Origin: Pseudomonadota bacterium | GTDB taxonomy: Bacteria; Pseudomonadota; Alphaproteobacteria; Reyranellales; Reyranellaceae | Assembly: GCA_020160955.1 (NCBI GenBank) | Contig: JAIUOX010000039.1 | Coordinates: 1 to 39,711 of the forward strand | Direction: 5' to 3' | Length of the DNA stretch: 39,711 nt | Shown here: positions 15,239 to 23,182 of the stretch, piece by piece | Position numbering within the stretch: the stretch's first letter is position 1 | Layout: each line of letters opens with the position of its first letter | The notes under the pieces: generated by a model | Database searches by the model: none | The model's input: only the letters and a program-made list of their open reading frames with translations | Told to the model about the DNA's origin: nothing | Program-made: the position numbers and the translations under genes

Positions 15239-16191
15239 GCGGCGGCCTTCTGCTTGGCGGCGGTCAGCGTGCCGCCGCGCATCAGGTGGCCGGGCAGGGG
15301 CCGGCCGACCACGTCCTCGGCGAGCTTGGCGACCTCGATCAGGCGCTCGATGTCGAGGCCGGTCTCGACGCCCATCTCCTCGCACAGGAAGGCGAAGTCC
15401 TCGGTGCAGATGTTGCCGGCGGCGCCGTCGGTCGCGGCGAACGGGCAGCCGCCCAGGCCGGCCACCGAGGCATCGAACTTCGTGACGCCCAGCCGCAGGC
15501 CGGCGTAGGCCGAGGCCAGCCCGGTGCCGCGGGTGTCGTGCAGGTGCAGCGCGATCTCGAGCTCCGGCCACTTCGTCCGGATGGCGCCGACCAGGCGCTC
15601 GACCGAGCGCGGCGTCGCCCAGCCCATGGCGTCGGTGAGCTTGATGCCCTTGAGCTTGAAGCCCGCCAGCTCGGCCTCGTCGAGCGCCAGCTGCACGCGC
15701 TCGAGGATCAGCGCGGTCGACAGCTCGCCCTCGTAGTTGCAGCCGAAGGCGCCGAGGATGGTGCCCCATTCGACCGGCATGCCGCGGTCCTTGAAGGTCT
15801 TCAGCGACTGGCGCTGCTCGACCATCGCGTCGGGGACCGACTTGCCGATGTTCTTGCGCGAGAAGGTGTCGGAGGCGGTGACCCGCACGCCGCCGTCGAC
15901 GTGCAGCGGGCCGGCCAGCGCGCGCTCGAGGCCCTGCTGGTTCAGCCACAGGGCGGCGTACTGGATGCCCGGCTTCTGGCGGATCGCCGCGGCGACCTGC
16001 TCGGCGTCGGCCATCGTCGGCACGCGCCGCGGGTTGACGTAGGAGACGCAGGCGATGTGCCTGAGCCCGGTGTCCGCCAGCGCCTCGATGAGACGCACCT
16101 TGTCGGCCACCGGGATCATCTTCTTTTCCGACTGGAAGCCCTCGCGAGGGCCTTCCTCTGCGATCAGCACGCGCTTGGGCAGGTCGGACAT
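15235..16191 (-). CDS. HMG-CoA-lyase-like (HMGL/DRE-TIM family) enzyme
   Basis: 318 residues. HMG-CoA lyase splits 3-hydroxy-3-methylglutaryl-CoA into acetyl-CoA and acetoacetate. The metal-binding His pair is H216-L-H218 (ALHLHDTRGTG), the mobile loop GLGGCP has Cys249, and Asn260 follows in AAGNICTED. The N-terminal catalytic motif, GPRDG in classical lyases, reads GPREG here (Arg16, Glu17), so the metal-binding Asp is Glu. This may mean a different hydroxyacyl-CoA substrate. The ATG at 16189-16191 has GAGGAGA upstream. It lies 19 bases after TctA and overlaps the cupin gene, so transport and cleavage are in one operon. The family is certain, the exact substrate is not. Confidence 0.88.
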   Translation of the reverse strand: MSDLPKRVLIAEEGPREGFQSEKKMIPVADKVRLIEALADTGLRHIACVSYVNPRRVPTMADAEQVAAAIRQKPGIQYAALWLNQQGLERALAGPLHVDGGVRVTASDTFSRKNIGKSVPDAMVEQRQSLKTFKDRGMPVEWGTILGAFGCNYEGELSTALILERVQLALDEAELAGFKLKGIKLTDAMGWATPRSVERLVGAIRTKWPELEIALHLHDTRGTGLASAYAGLRLGVTKFDASVAGLGGCPFAATDGAAGNICTEDFAFLCEEMGVETGLDIERLIEVAKLAEDVVGRPLPGHLMRGGTLTAAKQKAAA

Positions 16192-16210
16192 GTGGTCGTC
16201 TCCTCGGGCG

Positions 16211-17716
16211 TCAGCCTTCTTCCTGGAAGGCTTCCTCGCGGGCTTTCTTGATGCTCGGGAGGGCCATCAGGATCAGCAGCAGGGCGGTGGCGATCAGCAG
16301 GCCGAGCGAGATCGGCCGCTCGATGAACACCATCGGGTCGCCGCGCGACAGCAGCATGGCGCGCCGGAAGTACTCTTCCATCTGCGGGCCCAGCACGAGG
16401 CCGAGCAGGAAGGGCGCGCCCTCGCAGCCGAGGCGGACGAAGATGTAGCCGAGGATGCCGAAGATCGCGACCTGCATGACGTGGAACGTCGAGTTCTGCA
16501 GGCTGTAGGCGCCGATGCAGCAGAACAGCAGGATCGCCGGCGACAGGAAGCGGTAGGGCACCGTCAGCAGCTTCACCCACATGCCGATCATCGGCAGGTT
16601 GATGATGACCAGCATCAGGTTGCCGATCCACATCGAGGCGATCATGCCCCAGAACAGGTCCGGCTTCTTCACCATGACCTCGGGACCCGGCTGGATGCCC
16701 TGGATGATCATCGCGCCGACCATCAGCGCCATGACGGCGTTGGACGGGATGCCCAGCGTCAGCATGGGAATGAAGGACGTCTGGGCGGCGGCGTTGTTGG
16801 CCGCCTCGGGGGCGGCGACGCCCTCGACGGCGCCCTTGCCGAACTCGCCCGGGTTCTTCGAGATCTTCTTTTCCAGGGTGTAGGACGAGAAGGCGCCGAG
16901 CGTCGGGCCACCGCCCGGCAGCACGCCGAGCGCCGAGCCGAGCACGGTGCCGCGCAGCACGGCCGGGATGGCGCGGCGGATTTCCTCGCGGGTCGGCCAC
17001 AGCGAGCCGACCTTGATGGTGCCGCCGCTGCGCGAGAAATGTCGTTCGAGGTTGACCACGATCTCGGCGATGCCGAACAGGCCCATGGCGATCGGCGCGA
17101 AGTCGATGCCGTCCGAGAGCTCGGGAATGTCGAAGGTGAAACGCTGGGCGCCGGTGTTGACGTCCGTGCCGACCAGGCCGAACAGCAGGCCCAGGAACAC
17201 CATGGCGATCGCCTTGATGACCGAGCCGCTGGCCAGCACGACGGCCGCCACGAGACCCAGTGCCATCAGCGAGCAGTAGTCGGCCGGGCCGAACTTCTGC
17301 GCCATGCGGGTGAGCGGCTCGGCGAACAGCACGATGATGATCGTGCCGACTGTGCCGGCAAAGAACGAGCCGACCGCCGAGATCGACAGCGCCGCACCGG
17401 CGCGGCCGCGGCGGGCCATCTGGTAGCCGTCGAGACAGGTCACGACCGAGGCGGCCTCGCCCGGCAGGTTGACTAGAATCGAGGTGGTCGAGCCGCCGTA
17501 CTGCGCGCCGTAGTAGATGCCGGCCAGCATGATCAGCGAGGCCGTCGGCGGCAGGTGGAAGGTGATCGGCAGCAGCATGGCGATCGTCGCCACCGGGCCG
17601 ATGCCCGGCAGCACGCCGATCAGCGTGCCGACCATGCAGCCGACGAGAGCGTAGAACAGGTTCTGGAAGGAGATCGCGACGCTCAGGCCGAGCATCAGGT
17701 TGTTGAGCAGATCCAT
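16211..17716 (-). CDS. tctA: Tripartite tricarboxylate transporter, large membrane subunit TctA
   Basis: 501 residues with about 11-12 hydrophobic segments. TctA is the transport channel of the binding-protein-dependent, ion-driven TTT carriers for citrate-like and other carboxylates. The conserved first block is present: GIGPVATIAMLLPITF, then GIYYGAQYGGSTTSILVNLPGE and DGYQMARRGRAGAAL. The second block has GVLPGGGPTLGAFSSY and PEAANNAAAQTSFIPMLTLGIP. The start at 17714-17716 follows the TctB stop by one base. No tctC gene is next to it; a Bug protein 6.5 kb away on the other strand (24886) is one candidate partner. The HMG-CoA-lyase-like gene follows in the same operon. Confidence 0.95.
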   Translation of the reverse strand: MDLLNNLMLGLSVAISFQNLFYALVGCMVGTLIGVLPGIGPVATIAMLLPITFHLPPTASLIMLAGIYYGAQYGGSTTSILVNLPGEAASVVTCLDGYQMARRGRAGAALSISAVGSFFAGTVGTIIIVLFAEPLTRMAQKFGPADYCSLMALGLVAAVVLASGSVIKAIAMVFLGLLFGLVGTDVNTGAQRFTFDIPELSDGIDFAPIAMGLFGIAEIVVNLERHFSRSGGTIKVGSLWPTREEIRRAIPAVLRGTVLGSALGVLPGGGPTLGAFSSYTLEKKISKNPGEFGKGAVEGVAAPEAANNAAAQTSFIPMLTLGIPSNAVMALMVGAMIIQGIQPGPEVMVKKPDLFWGMIASMWIGNLMLVIINLPMIGMWVKLLTVPYRFLSPAILLFCCIGAYSLQNSTFHVMQVAIFGILGYIFVRLGCEGAPFLLGLVLGPQMEEYFRRAMLLSRGDPMVFIERPISLGLLIATALLLILMALPSIKKAREEAFQEEG

Positions 17717-17717
17717 T

Positions 17718-18407
17718 TTACCAGATCCCGTTCACGATGCTGATGTTCATGCCGAGCCCAATCTTGAAGACGACCGTGCACAGGACGGAGAGGACGACGA
17801 TGTTGCCGAGGACCTCGATCAGCTTGAACTCCTGGCCGCCCAGCGACGCGAGGAAGACCAGCACGACGAGCGCCGGCACGAGGCCGGTGCGCTCGAACAG
17901 CAGCGCGAAGCAGACGATGCCGAGCGTGACCAGGGTGATCGGGCGCCACTTCGGCGCCTCGACCGGGTCGTCCGCCGTGACACCCGGCCGGCCGAGCACG
18001 GCGATCAGGGCGAGCAGGAGGACCACCGCGATGGTCAGGAGCGAGGACACCATGAACGGCGTCTTCATGGTCTTGAAGGTCGCCTGGCTGCCCGTGCTGA
18101 GCAGCTTGGTCGCGATGAAGTCGTTGCCGACCGGCAGGTACGAGAAGATGAAGGCGGCGACCATCAGGATGCCGACCGGGATCCAGTAGCGCTGCTTCTC
18201 GCGCTGGTCGGCCTGGCGGAACAGCGTGGCGAGCACGATGATGCTGCCGAGGCTGAGCATGATGAAGGACAGCATGTGCGGCACGTAGCCGGGTCCCATG
18301 CGGACCGGCGTACCCAGCGCCAGCTTCTGCCCGAAATAGAGCGCCCCCATCCCGAAGGCGATGAACATCAGCCCGGACAGAAGGTCCTTGCTCAGGAATC
18401 GACTCAA
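17718..18407 (-). CDS. tctB: Tripartite tricarboxylate transporter, small membrane subunit TctB
   Basis: 229 residues from a TTG at 18405-18407, chosen because GGGGAGG (plus-strand CCTCCCC, 18413-18419) lies five bases before it. An earlier TTG at 18431 would add eight residues but covers this ribosome site. The protein has the short TctB pattern of hydrophobic segments: LLSGLMFIAFGMGALYFG, LSFIMLSLGSIIVLATLF, WIPVGILMVAAFIFSYL, and two or three more after residue 120. An extra stretch with an additional helix (about residues 85-150) makes it longer than the usual ~150 residues. It is first in the operon, followed one base later by TctA. Confidence 0.88.
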   Translation of the reverse strand: MSRFLSKDLLSGLMFIAFGMGALYFGQKLALGTPVRMGPGYVPHMLSFIMLSLGSIIVLATLFRQADQREKQRYWIPVGILMVAAFIFSYLPVGNDFIATKLLSTGSQATFKTMKTPFMVSSLLTIAVVLLLALIAVLGRPGVTADDPVEAPKWRPITLVTLGIVCFALLFERTGLVPALVVLVFLASLGGQEFKLIEVLGNIVVLSVLCTVVFKIGLGMNISIVNGIW

Positions 18408-18517
18408 CGATGCCTCCCCAGCGTACGCCAAACTCTTTCAGTGCTTGTTGGGCCAAGTCGATGGCCAGATACAAGCCCTAAATAACCACAATTTCGCCGC
18501 CTTGCCGAATCTTGATT

Positions 18518-19363
18518 TCAGTTCCGCAGGAGAAGGCGGGCCGCGACAACCGCGAGGCAAAGCGCGAACAGGCGGCTCAGTAGGACTGCGGGTACGCGGC
18601 CCGACCAGCGTGCCGCGACGGGCGCCACGACCAGCGCCGGCAGGGACAGGGCGACGAGGCAGGTGACGGCGACGTCACCGACTGCATCGGGCGGCCTCCC
18701 GGCCGTACCCTGGTCATGGGCGAGGAAGAAGCCGGTGGCCGGCAGCGCGATCACGAGGTTGAACAGGGCGCCGGCGCCGATGGCGCGCTGTACCGGAAAG
18801 GAGAACAGGGACAGGACCGGGGTGCTGAGCGTGCCGCCGCCGACCCCGACGGAGGAGGCCAGGCTTCCGACCAGGATCGGCGGCACCTGCCCGCCGAGAC
18901 CGCGGGGCAGCGACCGCGCCAGCACCAGCCGCTCGCCGAGGCCGAGCTTCAGGGCGAGGGCGAGCGAGGCGACGGCGAAGGCGGTGGTCAGGGCCGCGGC
19001 CGGGACGACCGCGCTGGCGGCCAGCCCAGCGGCCGTGCCGACCAGCAGGGCCGGCAGCCAAGCCCTGACCAGGCCGCGGTCGATCGTGCCCGCCCGCCAA
19101 TGCGCGGAGACGGCGGTCAGGGAGGCCACCAGGATGTTGGCCTGCGCGGTTCCCACCGCCATCGCCACCGTGCGGTCGAGCGGCAGGCCGAGGGCCGCGA
19201 AGACCTCGATCAGCACCGGCACGGCGACGACGCCGCCGCCGATCCCGAGCAGCCCGGCCAGCCCGCCGATCAGGGCGCCGGCGGCGACGAGGATCGGCCA
19301 GGTCGCGGGGGGATAGGCGGAGAGGAGGTCCATCGGGATTTGTGCTTTCGGTGACGGTTGCAT
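18518..19363 (-). CDS. TauE/SafE family sulfite exporter-like membrane protein
   Basis: 281 residues with about eight hydrophobic segments. The repeated TauE/SafE motif is clear: GGLAGLLGIGGGVVAVPVL in the first half and SSVGVGGGTLSTPVL in the second. The family exports sulfite, sulfoacetate or similar small anions across the inner membrane, though many members are uncharacterised. Two starts are possible, 19363 and 19333 (MDLLSAYPP); neither has a good ribosome site. It is transcribed away from the phosphotransferase operon, and the shared 35-90 base gap contains an operator-like palindrome at 19396-19409. Confidence 0.9.
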   Translation of the reverse strand: MQPSPKAQIPMDLLSAYPPATWPILVAAGALIGGLAGLLGIGGGVVAVPVLIEVFAALGLPLDRTVAMAVGTAQANILVASLTAVSAHWRAGTIDRGLVRAWLPALLVGTAAGLAASAVVPAAALTTAFAVASLALALKLGLGERLVLARSLPRGLGGQVPPILVGSLASSVGVGGGTLSTPVLSLFSFPVQRAIGAGALFNLVIALPATGFFLAHDQGTAGRPPDAVGDVAVTCLVALSLPALVVAPVAARWSGRVPAVLLSRLFALCLAVVAARLLLRN

Positions 19364-19395
19364 GCGCGGGGACGGCCGCGCAAACTCCGGCGATG

Positions 19396-19409
19396 TGAAT
19401 GAGCGTTCA
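19396..19409. promoter_or_regulatory. TetR-type operator-like palindrome
   Basis: TGAATGAGCGTTCA has TGAA/TTCA ends in dyad symmetry and matches the AATGAACGTTCATT style of site used by several TetR regulators of acyl-CoA metabolism at about 11 of 14 positions. It lies in the divergent gap between the TauE/SafE gene and the phosphotransferase gene, whose operon ends with a TetR regulator two genes on. Autoregulation is inference. Confidence 0.4.
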
Positions 19410-19452
19410 GGGGCAGCGAGTGGCGCGACGAGGGGCAGATTTCGTAGGTACG

Positions 19453-20496
19453 ATGCCGGTGCAAGAAAAGCACCGTTTCGACGAGCGGGCGTTGGCTGCC
19501 TACATGGCCAGCCACGTCGACGGGTTCGTCCCGCCGCTGGCCGTCGAGCAGTTCAAGGGCGGCCAGTCCAATCCCACCTATCGCCTGACCGACGGCGCCG
19601 GCCGGCGCTACGTGCTGCGGCGCAAGCCGCCGGGCAAGCTCCTGCCGTCGGCCCACGCGGTCGACCGCGAGTTCCGGGTGATCTCGGCTCTCAACAGGAC
19701 CAACGTGCCAACCCCGCGGGCCTACGCCCTGTGCGAGGACGAGAGCGTGGTCGGCACCGCCTTCTACATCATGGAGTACTGCGACGGCCGGGTGCTGTGG
19801 GACCCGCTGCTGCCGGAGGTTCCGAAGGAAGGCCGCGCCGACATCTACCGCGCCAAGTTCGAGACCCTGGCCCGGCTGCACGCCGTCGACTACGCGGCGC
19901 TGGGCCTCTCCGACTTCGGTCGCCCGGGCAGCTACGTCGCGCGCCAGATCTCGCGCTGGGGCAAGCAGTACAAGGCGTCGGAGACCGAGCAGATCGAGGC
20001 GATGGACGGCCTGCTGGAGTGGCTGCCCGCCAACCTGCCGACCAACGACGAGACGGTGCTGGTGCACGGCGACTTCCGCCTCGACAACATGGTGTTCCAC
20101 GCCACCGAGCCACGCGTGCTGGGCGTCATCGACTGGGAGATCTCGACGCTCGGCGATCCGTGGGCCGAACTGTCCTATCTCTGCATGCTGTGGCGCACGC
20201 CGGCCGACTGGAACGGTCTCGAGGGACACGACCTCGGCGCGCTCGGCCTGCCGACCGAGCAGGAGATGCTCGACTATTACTGCCAGTTGTCGAAGCGGGC
20301 GCGGCCCGATCCGGCGCTGTGGGAATTCTACATGGCCTACAACCTGTTCCGCGTGTCGTGCATCCGGCAGGGTGTCTATGCCCGGTCGCTCGACGGTACC
20401 GCGTCGAACGTGCGGGCCGCCGAGTCGGGCAAGCTGGTCCGGCCCGCCGCCGACCTCGCCTGGAAGATCGCCCGCGGGCTGGGAGCCTCCCGATGA
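19453..20496 (+). CDS. APH-family phosphotransferase (ACAD10/11-type kinase domain)
   Basis: 347 residues from the ATG at 19453 (TAGG upstream, N-terminus PVQEKHRFDERALAAYM typical of the family). An upstream ATG at 19399 falls inside the operator-like site and is less likely. The kinase core shows GGQSNPTYRL (nucleotide loop), YVLRRKPPGKLLPSAHAVDRE (Lys and paired Glu), the catalytic HGDFRLDN with Asp207, and IDWE with Asp227. This branch matches the N-terminal kinase domain of ACAD10/11, which phosphorylates 4-hydroxyacyl-CoAs during their breakdown. A similar role is likely, though no acyl-CoA dehydrogenase is adjacent. Its stop overlaps the tetR start (ATGA). Confidence 0.9.
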   Translation: MPVQEKHRFDERALAAYMASHVDGFVPPLAVEQFKGGQSNPTYRLTDGAGRRYVLRRKPPGKLLPSAHAVDREFRVISALNRTNVPTPRAYALCEDESVVGTAFYIMEYCDGRVLWDPLLPEVPKEGRADIYRAKFETLARLHAVDYAALGLSDFGRPGSYVARQISRWGKQYKASETEQIEAMDGLLEWLPANLPTNDETVLVHGDFRLDNMVFHATEPRVLGVIDWEISTLGDPWAELSYLCMLWRTPADWNGLEGHDLGALGLPTEQEMLDYYCQLSKRARPDPALWEFYMAYNLFRVSCIRQGVYARSLDGTASNVRAAESGKLVRPAADLAWKIARGLGASR

Positions 20497-21146
20497 ACAA
20501 GCGCAAGCCCCTTCGCCCGCCGGTCTCGACCCTCGCCGCCGAGCGCGATGCCCGGCCACCGGTCGAGGCGATCCGGTCGGCCGCCTTCACGCAGTTCGCC
20601 GAGCGCGGCTACCCCGTGGTCACGGTGCGCGACATCATGAAGGCCTGCGGCCTGACCCAGGGCGCGCTGTACAACCACTTCAAGTCCAAGGACGAGCTGC
20701 TGCACGACATCATCGCCTCGACCCAGGGCGAGCTCGAGCGCCAGTGCCAGGCCGCCGTGGCCGGCGCCGGCGACGATCCGCGGGCCAAGCTGGCGGCGTT
20801 CGTGCGGGTCTACGTCATGCGCCACTGCCGCATGCGCGTCGAGGCGCTGGTCGCCAACCGCGAGATCAGCTGGCTCGGCGCCGACCGCGTCGCCGATATC
20901 CGGCGCAGCCGACGCGCGATCCGCGACATCGTCGTCGGCATCCTGGCGCAGGGCGTGGAGCAGGGCGTGTTCGACCCGCCGCTGATCGACGGCCGCCGCG
21001 ATCTCAAGGCGATGGCCATGGCGCTGCTCGACCAGTGGACCCACGTCTCGATGTGGTACGGCCCCGGCGGCGATCTCGGCGAGGAACAGATGGCGCGGCT
21101 CTACGCCGACATGGCGCTGCGCTCGGCCGGCGCCAAGCAGGGCTAG
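20493..21146 (+). CDS. TetR/AcrR family transcriptional regulator
   Basis: 217 residues. The N-terminal helix-turn-helix is at about residues 24-70 (VEAIRSAAFTQFAERGYPVVTVRDIMKACGLTQGALYNHFKSKDELL), the classical TetR pattern with recognition helix GALYNHF. The remainder is helical and would bind a ligand, perhaps an acyl-CoA in view of the coupled kinase. The ATG overlaps the phosphotransferase stop by four bases and the next gene starts immediately after its own stop. Its likely target is the palindrome at 19396-19409 upstream of the operon; this is inference. Confidence 0.93.
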   Translation: MNKRKPLRPPVSTLAAERDARPPVEAIRSAAFTQFAERGYPVVTVRDIMKACGLTQGALYNHFKSKDELLHDIIASTQGELERQCQAAVAGAGDDPRAKLAAFVRVYVMRHCRMRVEALVANREISWLGADRVADIRRSRRAIRDIVVGILAQGVEQGVFDPPLIDGRRDLKAMAMALLDQWTHVSMWYGPGGDLGEEQMARLYADMALRSAGAKQG

Positions 21147-21938
21147 ATGGCGCGCCGGTTCCGCGCGCTGCTCGGCCTCGCCGTCCTGCTGGCGGGCTGC
21201 ACGCCCGACAGCATCGACGCCGCGCCCCCCTCGTCGGCATCCCCTTCGTCCGCGTCCTCTTCTTCAGCGGGCCCCGTCGCCCCCGCCGAGTCGGTTCCGG
21301 CCGGCCAGTGGCGCGCGGTGCTGGTCGCCGGCGACAACAACAGCCCGGCGTTCGACAACGGCGTCGAGGCGCTGCGCGACAAGCTCGCGTCGCGCGGCGT
21401 GCGCGATATCCGTGTCCTGACCTCCGATCCCGGCGCCAATCCCGGCGTGCCGGTCGCGACCGCCTCCAACGTCTCGAACGCCCTGCGCGCGCCGGGCGGC
21501 GAGGCCTGCCTCGCCTTCGTCACCAGCCATGGCGACGAGAGCGGCTTCGTCCTGCGCCAGGCCCGCGGCACCGTCGCGCCGGCCTCGCTGGCCAGCGCGC
21601 TCGATGCCGGCTGCGGCACGCGGCCGACCGTGGTCGTGCTGTCGGCCTGCCACTCGGGCGTGTTCCTGACGCCGGCGATGCGCCGGCCCAACCGCATCGT
21701 GATGACCGCGGCGGCGGCCGACCGCGTCAGCTTCGGCTGCGGCTCGGGCGACCAGTACAACTACTTCGACCAGTGCCTGCTGCAGCAGTTCGACGGCGCG
21801 TCGACGTGGAGCCAGCTGGCCGCCAACACGCGCGCCTGCGTCGAGCGGCTCGAGCAGCGCATGGGCATCGGGCGGCCGTCGCGGCCGCAGCTGTTCGTCG
21901 GCGCGGCGGTCGCCGACCTCAAGGTGCCGGGACGCTAG
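21147..21938 (+). CDS. C13-family (legumain/caspase-fold) peptidase lipoprotein
   Basis: 263 residues. A lipoprotein signal with lipobox LLAGC puts the lipidated cysteine at residue 18. A low-complexity Ser/Pro/Ala linker covers about 22-50. The caspase-like fold follows: strand WRAVLVAGDNN, the catalytic His128 in FVTSHGDESGF, and the catalytic Cys168 in VVLSACHSGVF, then RIVMTAAAADRVSFGCGSGDQYNYF, all typical of bacterial C13-like proteins. It should be anchored in the cell envelope facing the periplasm. The start codon follows the TetR stop with no gap, so translation is probably coupled, which is an unusual pairing. Substrate unknown. Confidence 0.85.
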   Translation: MARRFRALLGLAVLLAGCTPDSIDAAPPSSASPSSASSSSAGPVAPAESVPAGQWRAVLVAGDNNSPAFDNGVEALRDKLASRGVRDIRVLTSDPGANPGVPVATASNVSNALRAPGGEACLAFVTSHGDESGFVLRQARGTVAPASLASALDAGCGTRPTVVVLSACHSGVFLTPAMRRPNRIVMTAAAADRVSFGCGSGDQYNYFDQCLLQQFDGASTWSQLAANTRACVERLEQRMGIGRPSRPQLFVGAAVADLKVPGR

Positions 21939-21944
21939 CGGTCG

Positions 21945-22334
21945 CTAGCGATCGATCACCGCGATGAAGTCGCAGGTCAGGTGGTTGGCGGCGTTGGGTG
22001 CCAGCGACAGCGTGTGACGCGCCGGCCGCGAGTCGGGATCGGGAAACATCTTCGCCCACTCGCCGTTCAGCGCCGCGCGGCCGGTGGCCGGATCCTTCAT
22101 CCAGAAATTGACCTTGATGATGTCGTCGACGGTGCCACCCGCGGCCTCGACGCACAGCCGGATCTGCTTGAACACGTTGATCACCTGGCCGGCGAGGTCG
22201 TCGGGCGCCTTGTGGGTCTCGGGGTCACGGCCGCTGATGATGCTCGACATCAGCAGGTTGCCGATCCGGCTGGCGTTGGGAATCGGGTTCTCGTGGCGAA
22301 ACCCCGGGTAGTTGATGCTCTTGCGCTTGGCCAT
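21945..22334 (-). CDS. RidA family protein (YjgF/YER057c/UK114)
   Basis: 129 residues, the usual size. RidA proteins deaminate reactive enamine/imine intermediates produced by PLP enzymes. The N-terminus RKSINYPGFRHENPIPNASRIGNLLMSS and the C-terminal RPARHTLSLAPNAANHLTCDFIAVI fit the family; Arg106 in PAR is the expected carboxylate-binding arginine. This is not the housekeeping archetype (the usual TSGQ is ISGR here), so a pathway-specific role is likely. It diverges from the crotonase gene and converges, six bases apart, with the C13 peptidase gene. Confidence 0.9.
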   Translation of the reverse strand: MAKRKSINYPGFRHENPIPNASRIGNLLMSSIISGRDPETHKAPDDLAGQVINVFKQIRLCVEAAGGTVDDIIKVNFWMKDPATGRAALNGEWAKMFPDPDSRPARHTLSLAPNAANHLTCDFIAVIDR

Positions 22335-22396
22335 GACCGACGACTCCTGCAGCGGTTCCCCCTAGAGTGGCCGAGGATGGCACAAAGGGGGAAGCG

Positions 22397-23179
22397 ATGG
22401 CACTGGTGGACTATGCGCGCGACGGCCAGGTCGTCACGCTGACGCTCAACCGGCCGGACAAGCTCAACGCCTTCAACGACGAGCTGGTCGGCGCGCTGTC
22501 CGACGCGCTGCATCGCTTCGACATGGACGACGAGGCGCACATCGCCATCCTGCAGGGCAACGGCCGCGCCTTCTCGAGCGGCGCCGACGTGCAGCAGCGC
22601 CAGCTGCGCAGCCGCGAGGAGTTCCTCAAGCTCGGCGGACCGCAGGGGCGCGGCACGCACTCGGCCGACCTGCTCACCAAGTCGGTCAACTGGAAGCCGG
22701 TGATCGCCGCGCCGCACGGCTACGTGCTCGGCCTGTCGGTCGGCATCGTCCTCGAGTGCGACCTGGTCGTCGCCGAGGAGGGCACGCGCTTCCAGGTCAC
22801 CGAGACCTCGCGCGGGCTGGGCGCCGCAAAGTACTGGGCGCTGATGCACTATCGCGGCGGCGGCGCCTTCACCATGGAAGCGGCGCTGACCGGCCGCTTC
22901 TTCACCGCCGAGGAGGCGTTCCGCGCCAACCTGATCAACCGCGTGGCGCCGAAGGGCAAGACGCTGGAGGTGGCGCGCGGGCTGGCCGACGAGGTGCTGA
23001 AGAACCCGCCGCTCAGCGTGCGCTCCACCGTGCGCATGCGGCGTTACTACATGGATCGCATGGGCCGCGAGGTCATGTTCATGACCGCGCCGGAGAAGCT
23101 CTACCTCAGCGAGGATTTCCAGGAAGCCGCGCGCGCCTTCACCGAGAAGCGCAAGCCGGGCAAGTTCAAGGGGCGCTGA
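22397..23179 (+). CDS. Enoyl-CoA hydratase/isomerase (crotonase) family protein
   Basis: 260 residues from the ATG at 22397, which has GGGGGAAG upstream; an earlier in-frame ATG at 22367 has no ribosome site. The crotonase fold is shown by LTLNRPDKLNAFN, the first oxyanion segment FSSGAD (residues 59-64), the second segment HGYVLGLSVG and the CDLVVA strand. A Glu is present at the E164-equivalent position (FQVTETSRGLG), but the E144-equivalent position appears to be Gly. A protein with only one of the two glutamates is more likely an isomerase, thioesterase or lyase than a hydratase. It converges with the acyl-CoA ligase gene, three bases apart. Confidence 0.9.
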   Translation: MALVDYARDGQVVTLTLNRPDKLNAFNDELVGALSDALHRFDMDDEAHIAILQGNGRAFSSGADVQQRQLRSREEFLKLGGPQGRGTHSADLLTKSVNWKPVIAAPHGYVLGLSVGIVLECDLVVAEEGTRFQVTETSRGLGAAKYWALMHYRGGGAFTMEAALTGRFFTAEEAFRANLINRVAPKGKTLEVARGLADEVLKNPPLSVRSTVRMRRYYMDRMGREVMFMTAPEKLYLSEDFQEAARAFTEKRKPGKFKGR

Positions 23180-23182
23180 GCG

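Noticed and set aside
14887..16251. Long plus-strand frames opposite the lyase-like gene
   Set aside because: Same artefact; the minus-strand products carry clear family motifs.
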